Assembly (NCBI GenBank): GCA_038327195.1
Contig: JBBQKU010000016.1
Coordinates: forward strand, 23,111-87,110
From: UBA4416 sp038327195
GTDB lineage: Bacteria > Bacteroidota > Bacteroidia > B-17B0 > Aurantibacillaceae
DNA: 64,000 nucleotides
Direction of reading: 5' to 3'
Shown here: in pieces, positions 46,157 to 53,917 of the stretch
Layout: each line of letters opens with the position of its first letter
How positions within the stretch are numbered: the stretch's first letter is position 1
Made by a program: the position numbers and the translations under genes
Notes under the pieces: generated by a model
Databases searched by the model: none
What the model saw: the letters and a program-made list of their open reading frames with translations, nothing else
Told to the model about the DNA's origin: nothing

Positions 46157-46813
46157 TTAAAAACTAATTGTTAAAAATAATCTTGCAATTGGTCTTATAT
46201 TATTGACACTATTGAAAGTCTTTTTTTGAAGATGACCATATTTTGGATATTCTACAATTGATGTATTTGAATGAAACATATCACAATATATTTCTGGTGA
46301 AATAAAAACATGTTCATGTAATTTTATTTTTGAGCCAAGGCCTAAATTTATTCCAAACTGGTCTGATTTTGCTAAAAAGTATTCTTCTTCGGGTAAATAT
46401 AATGTGCCATTAGAACAAAAATTTCTATAATAAAGGTCTGAAAAAACATATAATAACTCTTTACTTTTCATTAAATGATACTGTCCTCCTATTGATATTT
46501 GAAAATCCTTATTATTTGAGGTTCCGCCTGGCAATGTTCCAATTTGACTACCATTTACATAAAAAGACTCCGTACTATTTTCAGCATAATTTACTGTAGC
46601 GCGCAAAGACGTTCTTTTTTTTGAAACTCTGTAAAATATTCCTGTAACAAATTGAAAATACCGATGGTCGGCAATCGAATAGTATATTTGAGTAGGAATT
46701 GTAAAGGAAACTATTTTTGTTCCGAATTCATGCCTAATCTTATTATCATCTTGACCAAAAAAAATAGATTTTAAAGAAACTAAAAAAATGCTCACAATAA
46801 TAAAACGATTCAT
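46157..46813 (-). CDS. Predicted outer-membrane beta-barrel protein
   Basis: 218 residues with a signal peptide (IIVSIFLVSLKSIFFGQ). Alternating hydrophobic strands typical of small beta-barrels follow, such as RYFQFVTGIFYRVSK, TSLRATVNYAEN and DFQISIGGQYHLM. It ends in ARLFLTISF, whose terminal Phe is the usual barrel-insertion signal. No domain is recognised and no partner is evident. It converges with the protease gene 29 bases away. On its 5' side lies a hairpin-rich non-coding stretch. Confidence 0.7.
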   Translation of the reverse strand: MNRFIIVSIFLVSLKSIFFGQDDNKIRHEFGTKIVSFTIPTQIYYSIADHRYFQFVTGIFYRVSKKRTSLRATVNYAENSTESFYVNGSQIGTLPGGTSNNKDFQISIGGQYHLMKSKELLYVFSDLYYRNFCSNGTLYLPEEEYFLAKSDQFGINLGLGSKIKLHEHVFISPEIYCDMFHSNTSIVEYPKYGHLQKKTFNSVNNIRPIARLFLTISF

Positions 46814-47116
46814 ATTCTTACAAAACGAAATTATTTTTAAAATATTGTGATTACTAAATTATGCTGAGAGAATTAAATAAACTAATTGTCTCGAGCTGCT
46901 TAATTTAATTTTAAACCCAACTCGTCCTCGTTTAGCGGAGCATAACAAGGACGTTATAGAAGGGCGTTTGTACGCCCAAAACTATTTTTAATAATATTAA
47001 CATTGATAAATATAAACTTTTACTTTATGCGTTACAAACGCATTTTTAAAGCATCCTCGTTCCCGCTATCGCTCAAACTAGGACTAGGTGGGGGATTTGC
47101 TGTTAGCGTTAGTTTA
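46814..47116. other. Non-coding stretch with hairpins beside a cassette-like gene
   Basis: No gene fits in these 303 bases. It holds three hairpins: CGTCCTCGTT / AACAAGGACG (46923-46953, one mismatch), GGGCG / CGCCC (46962-46977) and ATGCGTT / AACGCAT (47027-47043). A GTTAGCG core-like site follows at 47102-47108, just after the stop of the minus-strand gene. GTCCT-type words recur as CATCCTCG and ACTAGGAC. It may be the recombination site of the cassette-like unit to its right. Confidence 0.4.
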
Positions 47117-47692
47117 TTACCAGTCTGACTTAGTTTTTGAAATGTCTTTTAACTGATTTTCAAAACTCTCAATTATTTTTAGAACAGCTTTATCAATTTC
47201 ATCAAAGCAGAATATAGAATGTTTTGTCCATACTTTTGCTCCCACTGGTCTTGTTTCACAATTCTTTTTAAAACCTTCTAAACTCTCCTCCGTAGCACCC
47301 GGTTGCATCATGATAAGTTTAAAGTTTGTAATTTCTAATTTGGTTTTACCGTCTTTAAAATGTGATGTAATACTATACGTCACTTTGTAGGAATAGACTA
47401 CTTCTTTTCCCATTGCTTTAACTGGGGCACTTATATCAAATTGTCCAGTTTGAACGAGGGTAGTATTTTCTACGTCATTAAGAAAAGTACTTTTTAAGTA
47501 CTGGTCGATATACCATTTTTTCGCCTTTAGATAAAGTATCTTTGCGTCTTGTCCGTCGACTTGTATTATCTTTCTATAAGAGTACTTATTATATGCACTG
47601 TCAAAAGGAACTTTTATAACTTTGTCATTGTCCCCAGCAAATGCTAAGTTCAAGAAACAAATGTTTAACAAGATTAAAGAAATTGTTTTCAT
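47117..47692 (-). CDS. DUF4468-like exported protein (TBP-like fold), cassette-like context
   Basis: 191 residues. The signal peptide ends FLNLAFAGD. The body has the pattern of Bacteroidota DUF4468 proteins: an early helix ILYLKAKKWYIDQYLK, then strands VVYSYKVTYSITSHFKDGKTKLEITNFKL. A C-terminal helix is rich in acidic and basic residues. The fold is TBP-like and periplasmic; function is unknown. The gene is bounded by GTTAGCG on its 3' side (47102) and GCTAAC on its 5' side (47730). The latter is embedded in a motif also found before the LRR gene at 23.0 kb. I am fairly unsure of the domain name. Confidence 0.6.
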   Translation of the reverse strand: MKTISLILLNICFLNLAFAGDNDKVIKVPFDSAYNKYSYRKIIQVDGQDAKILYLKAKKWYIDQYLKSTFLNDVENTTLVQTGQFDISAPVKAMGKEVVYSYKVTYSITSHFKDGKTKLEITNFKLIMMQPGATEESLEGFKKNCETRPVGAKVWTKHSIFCFDEIDKAVLKIIESFENQLKDISKTKSDW

Positions 47693-47731
47693 ATTATTTT
47701 AAATTATTAATGTCCAATTACAAATTGCAGC

Positions 47732-47752
47732 TAACTCACTTATAGGACTGAT
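47732..47752 (-). repeat. Second copy of the cassette-start motif
   Basis: Matches 23005-23025 at 19 of 21 bases and runs into GTTAGC on the minus strand, about 40 bases before the ATG of the DUF4468-like gene. The placement is the same as that of the first copy before the LRR gene. Confidence 0.5.
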
Positions 47753-47863
47753 TTTTTCATTCTTATGATGTTAATTTAGTAATATAAGGATGATTTTTAC
47801 TGTCTTATTTGTTTTATCAAATATATCTTTATTTCCATAAACTTCAATGGTAAATATAAATTT

Positions 47864-47965
47864 GCGTTAAGAATTGAAGTGATAATACTTTTTGAGGCAC
47901 AATAAAAGATTGCAAGGAAAAGCTCCCGAAAAAATCGGGACAAGTTGACCCGCAGGGGAACGCCC
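47864..47965 (-). repeat. REP-like palindromic repeat, diverged copy
   Basis: Ends GCGTTAAG and AACGCCC, with ACTTTTTGAGGCAC and AAAGATTGCAAGGAAAAGC as in the 48.2 kb copies. The middle is replaced by CCCGAAAAAATCGGG, another small hairpin. The terminal GCGTT / AACGC is an inverted repeat. Confidence 0.7.
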
Positions 47966-47987
47966 TAATTCTCATTTTTATTCTTAA

Positions 47988-48122
47988 AATACTTTTGAAG
48001 GCAAAAGTATTCAAAACCTTATGATTTTGTGAAAGGCAATTCCTGCGGACCGCTGATAAAATGAATCCTTTCGCTCTTGCCTTCGCATATTCATTTGACA
48101 GCTATTGCTGCACAAAATCATA
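47988..48122. repeat. Hairpin and 12-bp inverted repeat between REP-like copies
   Basis: A 10-bp hairpin AATACTTTTG / CAAAAGTATT (47988-48011) is followed by a wider inverted repeat TATGATTTTGTG (48020-48031) / CACAAAATCATA (48111-48122). The latter encloses further complementary words (ATAAAATGAAT / ATTCATTTGA). No protein-coding signal is seen in this stretch. Confidence 0.7.
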
Positions 48123-48165
48123 GCATAACATCTGATGTGTAAACTTCGTAAGCAAATATAAATAT

Positions 48166-48244
48166 GCGTTAAGGATTGCAGTGAAAATCCTTTTTGAGGT
48201 ACGAAAAAAGATTGCAACGAAAAGCCTGGCCGAAGGCAACGCCC
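48166..48244 (-). repeat. REP-like palindromic repeat, tandem copy A
   Basis: 79 bases nearly identical to 48271-48349. Ends are GCGTT / AACGC plus CC, inner stems are AAGGATT / AATCCTT and GGCC-GAA-GGC. The only clear difference from copy B is one base in TTTTTGAGG-t/c-ACG. Confidence 0.9.
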
Positions 48245-48270
48245 TAATCATTTAAATAAAATATAAAATC

Positions 48271-48349
48271 GCGTTAAGGATTGCAGTGAAAATCCTTTTT
48301 GAGGCACGAAAAAAGATTGCAACGAAAAGCCTGGCCGAAGGCAACGCCC
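48271..48349 (-). repeat. REP-like palindromic repeat, tandem copy B
   Basis: Second near-identical 79-base copy, offset 105 bases from copy A and ending 10 bases before the stop of the cysteine desulfurase gene. It could act as a processing or termination structure for that minus-strand transcript. Confidence 0.9.
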
Positions 48350-48359
48350 AAATAAAAAA

Positions 48360-49487
48360 TTAAACCATCATAGCCTTAAGCTTCTCGATTGTATAATCAA
48401 TCTCTTCTTTGGTATTATATTTAGAAAATGAAAAACGAATTGATGCTCTTGATGTATCCGTTCCAATACCACGCAACACATGCGAACCTTGATTACTACC
48501 GCTACTACAAGCACTTCCACCACTTGCGGCAATACCTGCAATGTCTAAATTAAACAACATCATTTCAGCATCGGGATGAGCTGGGAAACGGCAGTTTAAA
48601 ACAGTGTATAAACTATTATTATTTCCAGTTTCGCCATTAAATTCAATACCTGGAATTGATTTTTCCAATTGCTCTTTCATGTAATTTTTTAAACCTTGAA
48701 TGTGAGCAATATGTTCATCCATTTCTAAATAACAAATTTCGAGTGCTTTAGCTAAACCAATTATTCCTTGTGTACATTCAGTACCACCACGCATGTTGCG
48801 CTCTTGTGCACCACCAAGTATCATTGGTTTTATTTTGATATTATGTTTAATATATAAAAAACCAACACCTTTTGGTCCATGAAATTTATGAGCTGCACAG
48901 GTAACAAAATGCACTTTTACTTTTTGTAAATCCATTGGGTAATGTCCCATTGTTTGCACTGTATCACTATGAAATACAGCATCGTATTTTTCGCAAATCT
49001 CCCCTACTTTTTCTAATGGTAATAATGTTCCTATTTCATTATTAGCATGCATTAATGAAACTAAACTACGTTCATTATTTTTCAATAATTCTTCTAAATG
49101 ATTTAAATCAACATTACCTTTTTCGTCTACATTTACCCAACTCAATTTTACTTTACCAGCTTTTTCTAAAATCTGCAAGGTATGTTCAACGGCATGATGT
49201 TCAATTTTACTTGTGATGGCATGTGTTATTCCAAGCGTATCAATACTTTGATTAATTGCCATATTATCTGCTTCTGTTCCGCCTGAAGTAAAAAATATTT
49301 CAGCAGGGCTTACATTTAATAATTTAGAAACTGTTTTACGAGCAACTTCAATTGCAGAACGTGTTTTACGTCCAAATGCATGAATAGAAGATGGGTTTCC
49401 GTATTCCTCTTTCATAAAAGGAACCATGGCATCAAACACTGTATCATCTAATCTTGTTGTTGCGGCGTTATCTAAGTAAACTTTCAT
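48360..49487 (-). CDS. Cysteine desulfurase (NifS/IscS family)
   Basis: PLP enzyme that removes sulfur from cysteine for Fe-S clusters and thio-modifications. The 375-residue product shows YLDNAATTRLDD, FTSGGTEADNMAI, SHSD-type HSDTVQTMGHYP and the PLP lysine in AAHKFHGPKGVGFLYI. The catalytic Cys is in SGGSACSSGSNQGSHVL. The loop layout SACSSGS is that of group I (IscS/NifS-like). No iscU, sufE or thiI gene is beside it. It is probably monocistronic. Confidence 0.94.
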   Translation of the reverse strand: MKVYLDNAATTRLDDTVFDAMVPFMKEEYGNPSSIHAFGRKTRSAIEVARKTVSKLLNVSPAEIFFTSGGTEADNMAINQSIDTLGITHAITSKIEHHAVEHTLQILEKAGKVKLSWVNVDEKGNVDLNHLEELLKNNERSLVSLMHANNEIGTLLPLEKVGEICEKYDAVFHSDTVQTMGHYPMDLQKVKVHFVTCAAHKFHGPKGVGFLYIKHNIKIKPMILGGAQERNMRGGTECTQGIIGLAKALEICYLEMDEHIAHIQGLKNYMKEQLEKSIPGIEFNGETGNNNSLYTVLNCRFPAHPDAEMMLFNLDIAGIAASGGSACSSGSNQGSHVLRGIGTDTSRASIRFSFSKYNTKEEIDYTIEKLKAMMV

Positions 49488-49603
49488 ATATAATTTCTTT
49501 TGTAATTATTTTTGTGCGAATATACACATACCAATTATTCAAACACTAAATTCTGAAATTAGTCTAATTGTATAAATTGGTAATTATAATATTCCTACAA
49601 TTC

Positions 49604-50995
49604 CTATTTTATAATCTCTTTAATATCTTCAATTATTTTTTTAGCTAAAGTATCAGCAGTGCTTAAGCTCTGACTTTCACTGTAAATCCTAATAATCGGC
49701 TCTGTATTTGATTTTCTTAAATGCACCCATTCTTTATCAAATTCTATTTTTACTCCATCAATTGTATTTACAGGCTGGCTCTTATATTTAGTATGTATAC
49801 TTTCTAATACTTTGTCAACATCAATTTGTGGTGTTAATTCAATTTTATTTTTCGAAATATAATAATTTGGATATGATTTTCTCAACATCGATGTTGTTTT
49901 TCCAAACTTTGCTAAATGTGATAAAAATATGGCAATACCAACTAACGCATCTCTTCCGTAATGAATTTCTGGTAAAATAACGCCACCATTTCCTTCGCCA
50001 CCAATAATTGCATTGGTTTCTTTCATCATATTTACAACATTTACTTCACCTACAGCACTTGCCGAATAAGATCCTCCAATTTTTTCGGTTACATCACGTA
50101 GCGCACGAGTGGATGATAAATTTGAAACTGTGTTTCCTCCTTTATGGTAATTTAACACCGCATCAGCAACTGTTACTAAGGTATATTCTTCGCCAAACAT
50201 TTCACCATCTTCGCAAACTAATGCTAATCGGTCAACATCAGGGTCAACACTAATTCCAACATCGGCATTTGTTTTCACAACTTCTGCAGCTAAATCTCTT
50301 AAATGTTCGGGCAACGGTTCTGGATTATGAGCAAAATGACCAGTTGGGTCACAATGTATTTTATGGATAGTTTGAACGCCTAATGCTTCTAATAATTGAG
50401 GAATTACAAAACCACCTGTTGAATTAACCGCATCAACAACCACTTTAAAATTTGCTTTCTTTATTGCCTCAACATCCACATATGGTAATGCTAACACTTT
50501 ATTGATATGTAAAGTTATTAAATCGTTACGTTGACCATAAACTCCTAAATCGCTTACATCAGCATAATTAAAATCTTCTTTATCTGCTAATTCTAAAATA
50601 AATTTGCCTTCGCTATCCGAAATAAATTCACCTTTATTGTTCAATAATTTTAAAGCATTCCATTGTTTTGGATTATGACTTGCTGTTAAAATAATTCCAC
50701 CATCAGTTTTTAATTCAGTAACAGCTATTTCAACAGTTGGCGTTGTACTTAAACCAACATCTATCACATCAATTCCTAAGCCCACAAGTGTTCCGCAAAC
50801 TATATTATTAACCATTTCTCCCGAAAGCCTTGCATCTCTTCCTATTACAATACTTGGTTTTTTAGAACCATAGGTTTGCTTAATCCAAATGCCGTAAGCT
50901 GATGCAAATTTTACAATATCAAGAGGACTTAATCCATCTCCTGGCTTTCCGCCAATTGTTCCTCTAATGCCTGAAATACTTTTTATTAAACTCAC
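49604..50995 (-). CDS. glmM: Phosphoglucosamine mutase / phosphomannomutase-type enzyme
   Basis: Alpha-D-phosphohexomutase of 463 residues. The phosphoserine loop is TASHNPKQWNALK, the metal-binding loop is SVDPDVDRLAL and the sugar-specificity loop is GGEGNGGVI. The phosphate-binding loop near the end is LRKSNTEPIIRIYSE. The N-terminal SISGIRGTIGGKPGDGLSP fits Bacteroidota GlmM, which makes glucosamine-1-phosphate for peptidoglycan. A phosphomannomutase activity cannot be excluded from sequence. It is divergent from the TPR gene at 51.15 kb. Confidence 0.9.
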   Translation of the reverse strand: MSLIKSISGIRGTIGGKPGDGLSPLDIVKFASAYGIWIKQTYGSKKPSIVIGRDARLSGEMVNNIVCGTLVGLGIDVIDVGLSTTPTVEIAVTELKTDGGIILTASHNPKQWNALKLLNNKGEFISDSEGKFILELADKEDFNYADVSDLGVYGQRNDLITLHINKVLALPYVDVEAIKKANFKVVVDAVNSTGGFVIPQLLEALGVQTIHKIHCDPTGHFAHNPEPLPEHLRDLAAEVVKTNADVGISVDPDVDRLALVCEDGEMFGEEYTLVTVADAVLNYHKGGNTVSNLSSTRALRDVTEKIGGSYSASAVGEVNVVNMMKETNAIIGGEGNGGVILPEIHYGRDALVGIAIFLSHLAKFGKTTSMLRKSYPNYYISKNKIELTPQIDVDKVLESIHTKYKSQPVNTIDGVKIEFDKEWVHLRKSNTEPIIRIYSESQSLSTADTLAKKIIEDIKEIIK

Positions 50996-51118
50996 AAATT
51001 ATCTTTTAAAATTACGATAACAAATATACCATAATAGCCAAAGATGTAAGTGATAAACTTTTCTACAAAATAGTATTTTATTGTTAAAAATTAGTGTTTT
51101 ATTACTGGTTTTAAACCT

Positions 51119-51126
51119 TAAATTTG
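51119..51126 (+). promoter_or_regulatory. -7 promoter box of the TPR-comA-rhodanese operon
   Basis: TAAATTTG (TAnnTTTG) 24 bases before the ATG of the TPR gene. A GTTTTA about 20 bases upstream is a weak -33 match. Confidence 0.45.
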
Positions 51127-51150
51127 TAAAAAGATTAAAAGAATAATTAA

Positions 51151-52557
51151 ATGAGTGAATTTGAAGGAGAAAGTCTTTCTAATGAAGATTTTGAAAAAAG
51201 TTTGAAACGATTTGAAGAAATGATTTCTTCAGATGTCCCTCAATTTTTTGATGCCGATGAATTAGAAGAAATCATCGATTATTACATGCAATGGTTTAAC
51301 CTTGAATTAGCAAAAAAAGCCATTGATTATGCAACTGAACAATATCCAATAAATAGTTCTATTAAAATAAAAAAAGCTCAATATTTATCTTCACAACATA
51401 ACACACGTGAAGCTCTTTTAATATTAAATGAAATTGAAGAAGTAGAAAGTTCGAATAGTGAATTATATATGACTCGTGGTTTCATTTATAGTCAGATTGG
51501 ATTAAGTGAACAAGCCATTGAAAATTTTAAAAGTGCTTTGCCTTTAGCTGAATTTAAAGATGAAGTGTATGTTGCCATTGGTGTAGAATTTTTAAATGAT
51601 GAAAAAGCTGCTGATGCACTTTATTATTTAAAAAAAGCAATCAAATTAAATCCAGAAAATGAAGTTGCTTTAAATGAATTATCTCTTTGTTTTGAATTAA
51701 CAGGTAAAAGCGAAGAAGCTATTTCTTTTTATGAAACCTATATTGATGGAAGTCCTTATAATTATTATGCTTGGTTTAATTTAGGTATTAGTTATAACCG
51801 ATTAGGATTATACGAAAAAGCAGTTGATGCATATGATTATGCAATTGCAATTAAAGATAATTTTTCATCTGCCTATTTTAATAAAGCCAATTCTTTAGCT
51901 CAGCAAGATAAATATGCAGAGGCTATTGCAGTATATAAAGAAACTTTTAAGCATGAAGAACCAGACGCTAATACTTATTATTATATTGGAGAGTGTTACG
52001 AAAATTTAACTCAATACGATGACGCATTAGTAAATTATAATAGAGCAATAAAATTAGATCCAGCATCGGCAGATGCATGGTTAGGAGTTGGTATTGTTTT
52101 AGATTATCAAAACAGAATTACCGAAAGTATTCATTACATAAAAAAAGCTATTGAAATAAACCCTAATATGCCAGAGTATTGGTATGTTTTTGCTGAAGTT
52201 CAACACAAATTAGGTTTTTTAGAAGAAGCTGCTGCTGCATATTTAAGAGTAATTGAATTAGGCTATGATGAATTTGATGTTTATATCGATTATGCAAAAC
52301 TATTGTATGATGGTGAATATTATAAAGATTGCGAAAAAATTTTAGCAGAAGGAATTACTAAATTCCCCAATACTCCTGAATTAATTTACCGAATGAGTGG
52401 TTTACAAATGGAACTGGGAAGAAAACAAGATGGCATGACTTTTTTAGAAAATGCCTTACAATTAGATTATTCAAAACATACCGAATTATTAGAATACTTG
52501 CCTATTCTAGAAACAGATACAGCAGTAATGCAGTTAATACAATCATTTAAAAAATAA
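51151..52557 (+). CDS. Tetratricopeptide repeat protein
   Basis: 468 residues, acidic, built almost wholly of about eleven TPR units. Examples are AWFNLGISYNRLGLYEKAVD, AYFNKANSLAQQDKYAEAIA and TYYYIGECYENLTQYDDALV. It has no signal peptide or membrane helix, so it is a cytoplasmic scaffold. It is the first gene of an operon: the phosphosulfolactate synthase gene starts 5 bases after its stop. In Bacteroidota this long acidic TPR protein is common and its partner is not known. Confidence 0.88.
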   Translation: MSEFEGESLSNEDFEKSLKRFEEMISSDVPQFFDADELEEIIDYYMQWFNLELAKKAIDYATEQYPINSSIKIKKAQYLSSQHNTREALLILNEIEEVESSNSELYMTRGFIYSQIGLSEQAIENFKSALPLAEFKDEVYVAIGVEFLNDEKAADALYYLKKAIKLNPENEVALNELSLCFELTGKSEEAISFYETYIDGSPYNYYAWFNLGISYNRLGLYEKAVDAYDYAIAIKDNFSSAYFNKANSLAQQDKYAEAIAVYKETFKHEEPDANTYYYIGECYENLTQYDDALVNYNRAIKLDPASADAWLGVGIVLDYQNRITESIHYIKKAIEINPNMPEYWYVFAEVQHKLGFLEEAAAAYLRVIELGYDEFDVYIDYAKLLYDGEYYKDCEKILAEGITKFPNTPELIYRMSGLQMELGRKQDGMTFLENALQLDYSKHTELLEYLPILETDTAVMQLIQSFKK

Positions 52558-52562
52558 AATAT

Positions 52563-53354
52563 ATGCCAAATTATAACATCACACTTCCATTTTTACCAGA
52601 AAGAACCGAAAGACCACGTAATAGTGGAATTACAATGGTAATGGACAAAGGAATTTCATTAAGACAAGCTCAGGATTTTGTAGAAAGTTATTCAGACTAT
52701 GTAGACTTTGTAAAGCTTGGTTTTGGAACTTCAGTAGTTTCTAAAAATGTAAAAGAAAAAATTAAACTATACAAAAATGCAGGTATAAAAACTTACTTAG
52801 GAGGTACTTTTTTTGAAGCCTGTGTTGCAAGAGGGAAATTTGATGAGTATCAAAAATTTATTGACGCTTATGGTTTAGATTCAGCAGAAGTTTCTGATGG
52901 AAGTATTGAAATGGCACACGATAGCAAATGTGAATACATTAGTAAACTGGCAAAAAACTTTACAGTGTTATCAGAAGTTGGTTCTAAAGAAGAAGGCATC
53001 ATTATTCATCCAGCAAAATGGGTCAGTATGATGAAAGCAGAATTAGAAGCTGGTTCTTTTAAAGTAATTGCTGAAGCTCGCGAAAGTGGGACTGTTGGTA
53101 TATTTCATAAAAATGGAAGTGCACACTCTATGTTGATTACACGTATTACAAATAAAATTAAAGTAGAAGATATTATTTGGGAAACTCCTCAAAAATCTCA
53201 ACAAGTTTATTTCATTAATTTATTTGGCGCTAATGTAAACGTTGGTAACATTGGTGTTGATGATGTCATTCCTTTAGAAACATTAAGAATTGGATTAAGA
53301 GGTGATACCTTTTTTAATTATATGCCTGAAGGAACAAAAGAGAAAATATTTTAA
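52563..53354 (+). CDS. Phosphosulfolactate synthase (ComA family)
   Basis: Adds sulfite to phosphoenolpyruvate to give phosphosulfolactate, the first step of coenzyme M synthesis in methanogens. The 263-residue TIM-barrel product shows LPERTERPRNSGITMVMDKG, DYVDFVKLGFGTSVV, KTYLGGTFFEA, AEVSDGSIEM and VIAEARESGTVGIF. All are typical of the family. Bacteria do not usually make coenzyme M from it. In Bacteroidota the product may feed sulfolactate, cysteate or sulfonolipid pathways; that is inference. The rhodanese-domain gene follows 49 bases later. Confidence 0.9.
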   Translation: MPNYNITLPFLPERTERPRNSGITMVMDKGISLRQAQDFVESYSDYVDFVKLGFGTSVVSKNVKEKIKLYKNAGIKTYLGGTFFEACVARGKFDEYQKFIDAYGLDSAEVSDGSIEMAHDSKCEYISKLAKNFTVLSEVGSKEEGIIIHPAKWVSMMKAELEAGSFKVIAEARESGTVGIFHKNGSAHSMLITRITNKIKVEDIIWETPQKSQQVYFINLFGANVNVGNIGVDDVIPLETLRIGLRGDTFFNYMPEGTKEKIF

Positions 53355-53403
53355 AAAATAGTAATAAGTCATAAAAAATATTGAACAAGAAAAAATAAAG
53401 ACA

Positions 53404-53703
53404 ATGAAAGAAATAACTCCATTAGAATTACAACAATTAATTAACGACAAAAAAGATTTTCAATTAATTGACGTTAGAGAAGAATACGAATTTGATGAAG
53501 TAAACATCAATGGAGAGTTAATTCCTATGGGGGAAGTAATGGATAACGTTGATAAAATATCTAAAGACAAACAAGTTGTAATTCATTGCCGTAGCGGAAA
53601 ACGAAGTGCAACAGTAATTGGTGCTTTGGAAAGTCAGCATGGCTTTACAAATTTATATAACCTAAAGGGCGGTATTTTAGCCTATTTGGAAGAAACTAAA
53701 TAA
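53404..53703 (+). CDS. Single-domain rhodanese-like sulfurtransferase
   Basis: A 99-residue cytoplasmic rhodanese. LIDVREEYEFDEVNINGELI is followed by the active-site loop IHCRSGKRSA with catalytic Cys62, and GFTNLYNLKGGILAYLEE at the end. The Cys-containing six-residue loop is that of sulfurtransferases, not Cdc25-like phosphatases. It is third in the operon after the sulfite-using ComA homologue, so a shared sulfur theme is possible. Confidence 0.92.
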   Translation: MKEITPLELQQLINDKKDFQLIDVREEYEFDEVNINGELIPMGEVMDNVDKISKDKQVVIHCRSGKRSATVIGALESQHGFTNLYNLKGGILAYLEETK

Positions 53704-53729
53704 TTCTTTTTTACATTTTTATGTAAATT

Positions 53730-53897
53730 ATGTTTAGGCTATACATTCCAATTGCACTTGCTGCACTTTTTTTATTTTGGATATTATTTCGTCTAGTAAT
53801 AAAAAAAGATCTTCATAAAAATTATAATACCTTATTTTTAGGTTTATTTTTTATTAGTATTTGGGCTGTTATTTATATTGCAATTTTAAAGGATTAA
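53730..53897 (+). CDS. Small two-helix membrane protein (55 residues)
   Basis: ATG 53730 opens a 55-residue reading frame with two hydrophobic helices (IPIALAALFLFWILFRLVI and LFLGLFFISIWAVIYIAIL). They are joined by a basic loop (KKDLHKNYN). It starts 26 bases after the rhodanese stop on the same strand and ends just before the convergent hutG gene. Two well-formed TM helices with a positive loop argue for a real gene. Its function is unknown. Confidence 0.65.
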   Translation: MFRLYIPIALAALFLFWILFRLVIKKDLHKNYNTLFLGLFFISIWAVIYIAILKD

Positions 53898-53917
53898 GTG
53901 TTTATGTAATAATATTG

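Larger units (their letters stand above)
47693..48359. other. 667-base repeat-filled intergenic region without genes
   Basis: Contains the cassette-start motif, three REP-like repeats and the inverted repeats listed separately. The only open frame of any size (minus, about 68 codons at 48.0-48.2 kb) runs across the repeats. It has no recognisable protein character, so it is not called as a gene. Confidence 0.8.

Noticed and set aside
47027..47043. Terminator (ATGCGTT / AACGCAT followed by T on the plus strand)
   Set aside because: No plus-strand gene ends upstream of it, so it is more likely part of the repeat structure.
48011..48217. 68-codon minus-strand gene
   Set aside because: It spans inverted repeats and a REP copy, and its composition follows the repeats.
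48166..48349. CRISPR array
   Set aside because: Only two near-identical 79-base units (plus a diverged one), no regular short spacers and no cas genes; they fit REP-like elements.
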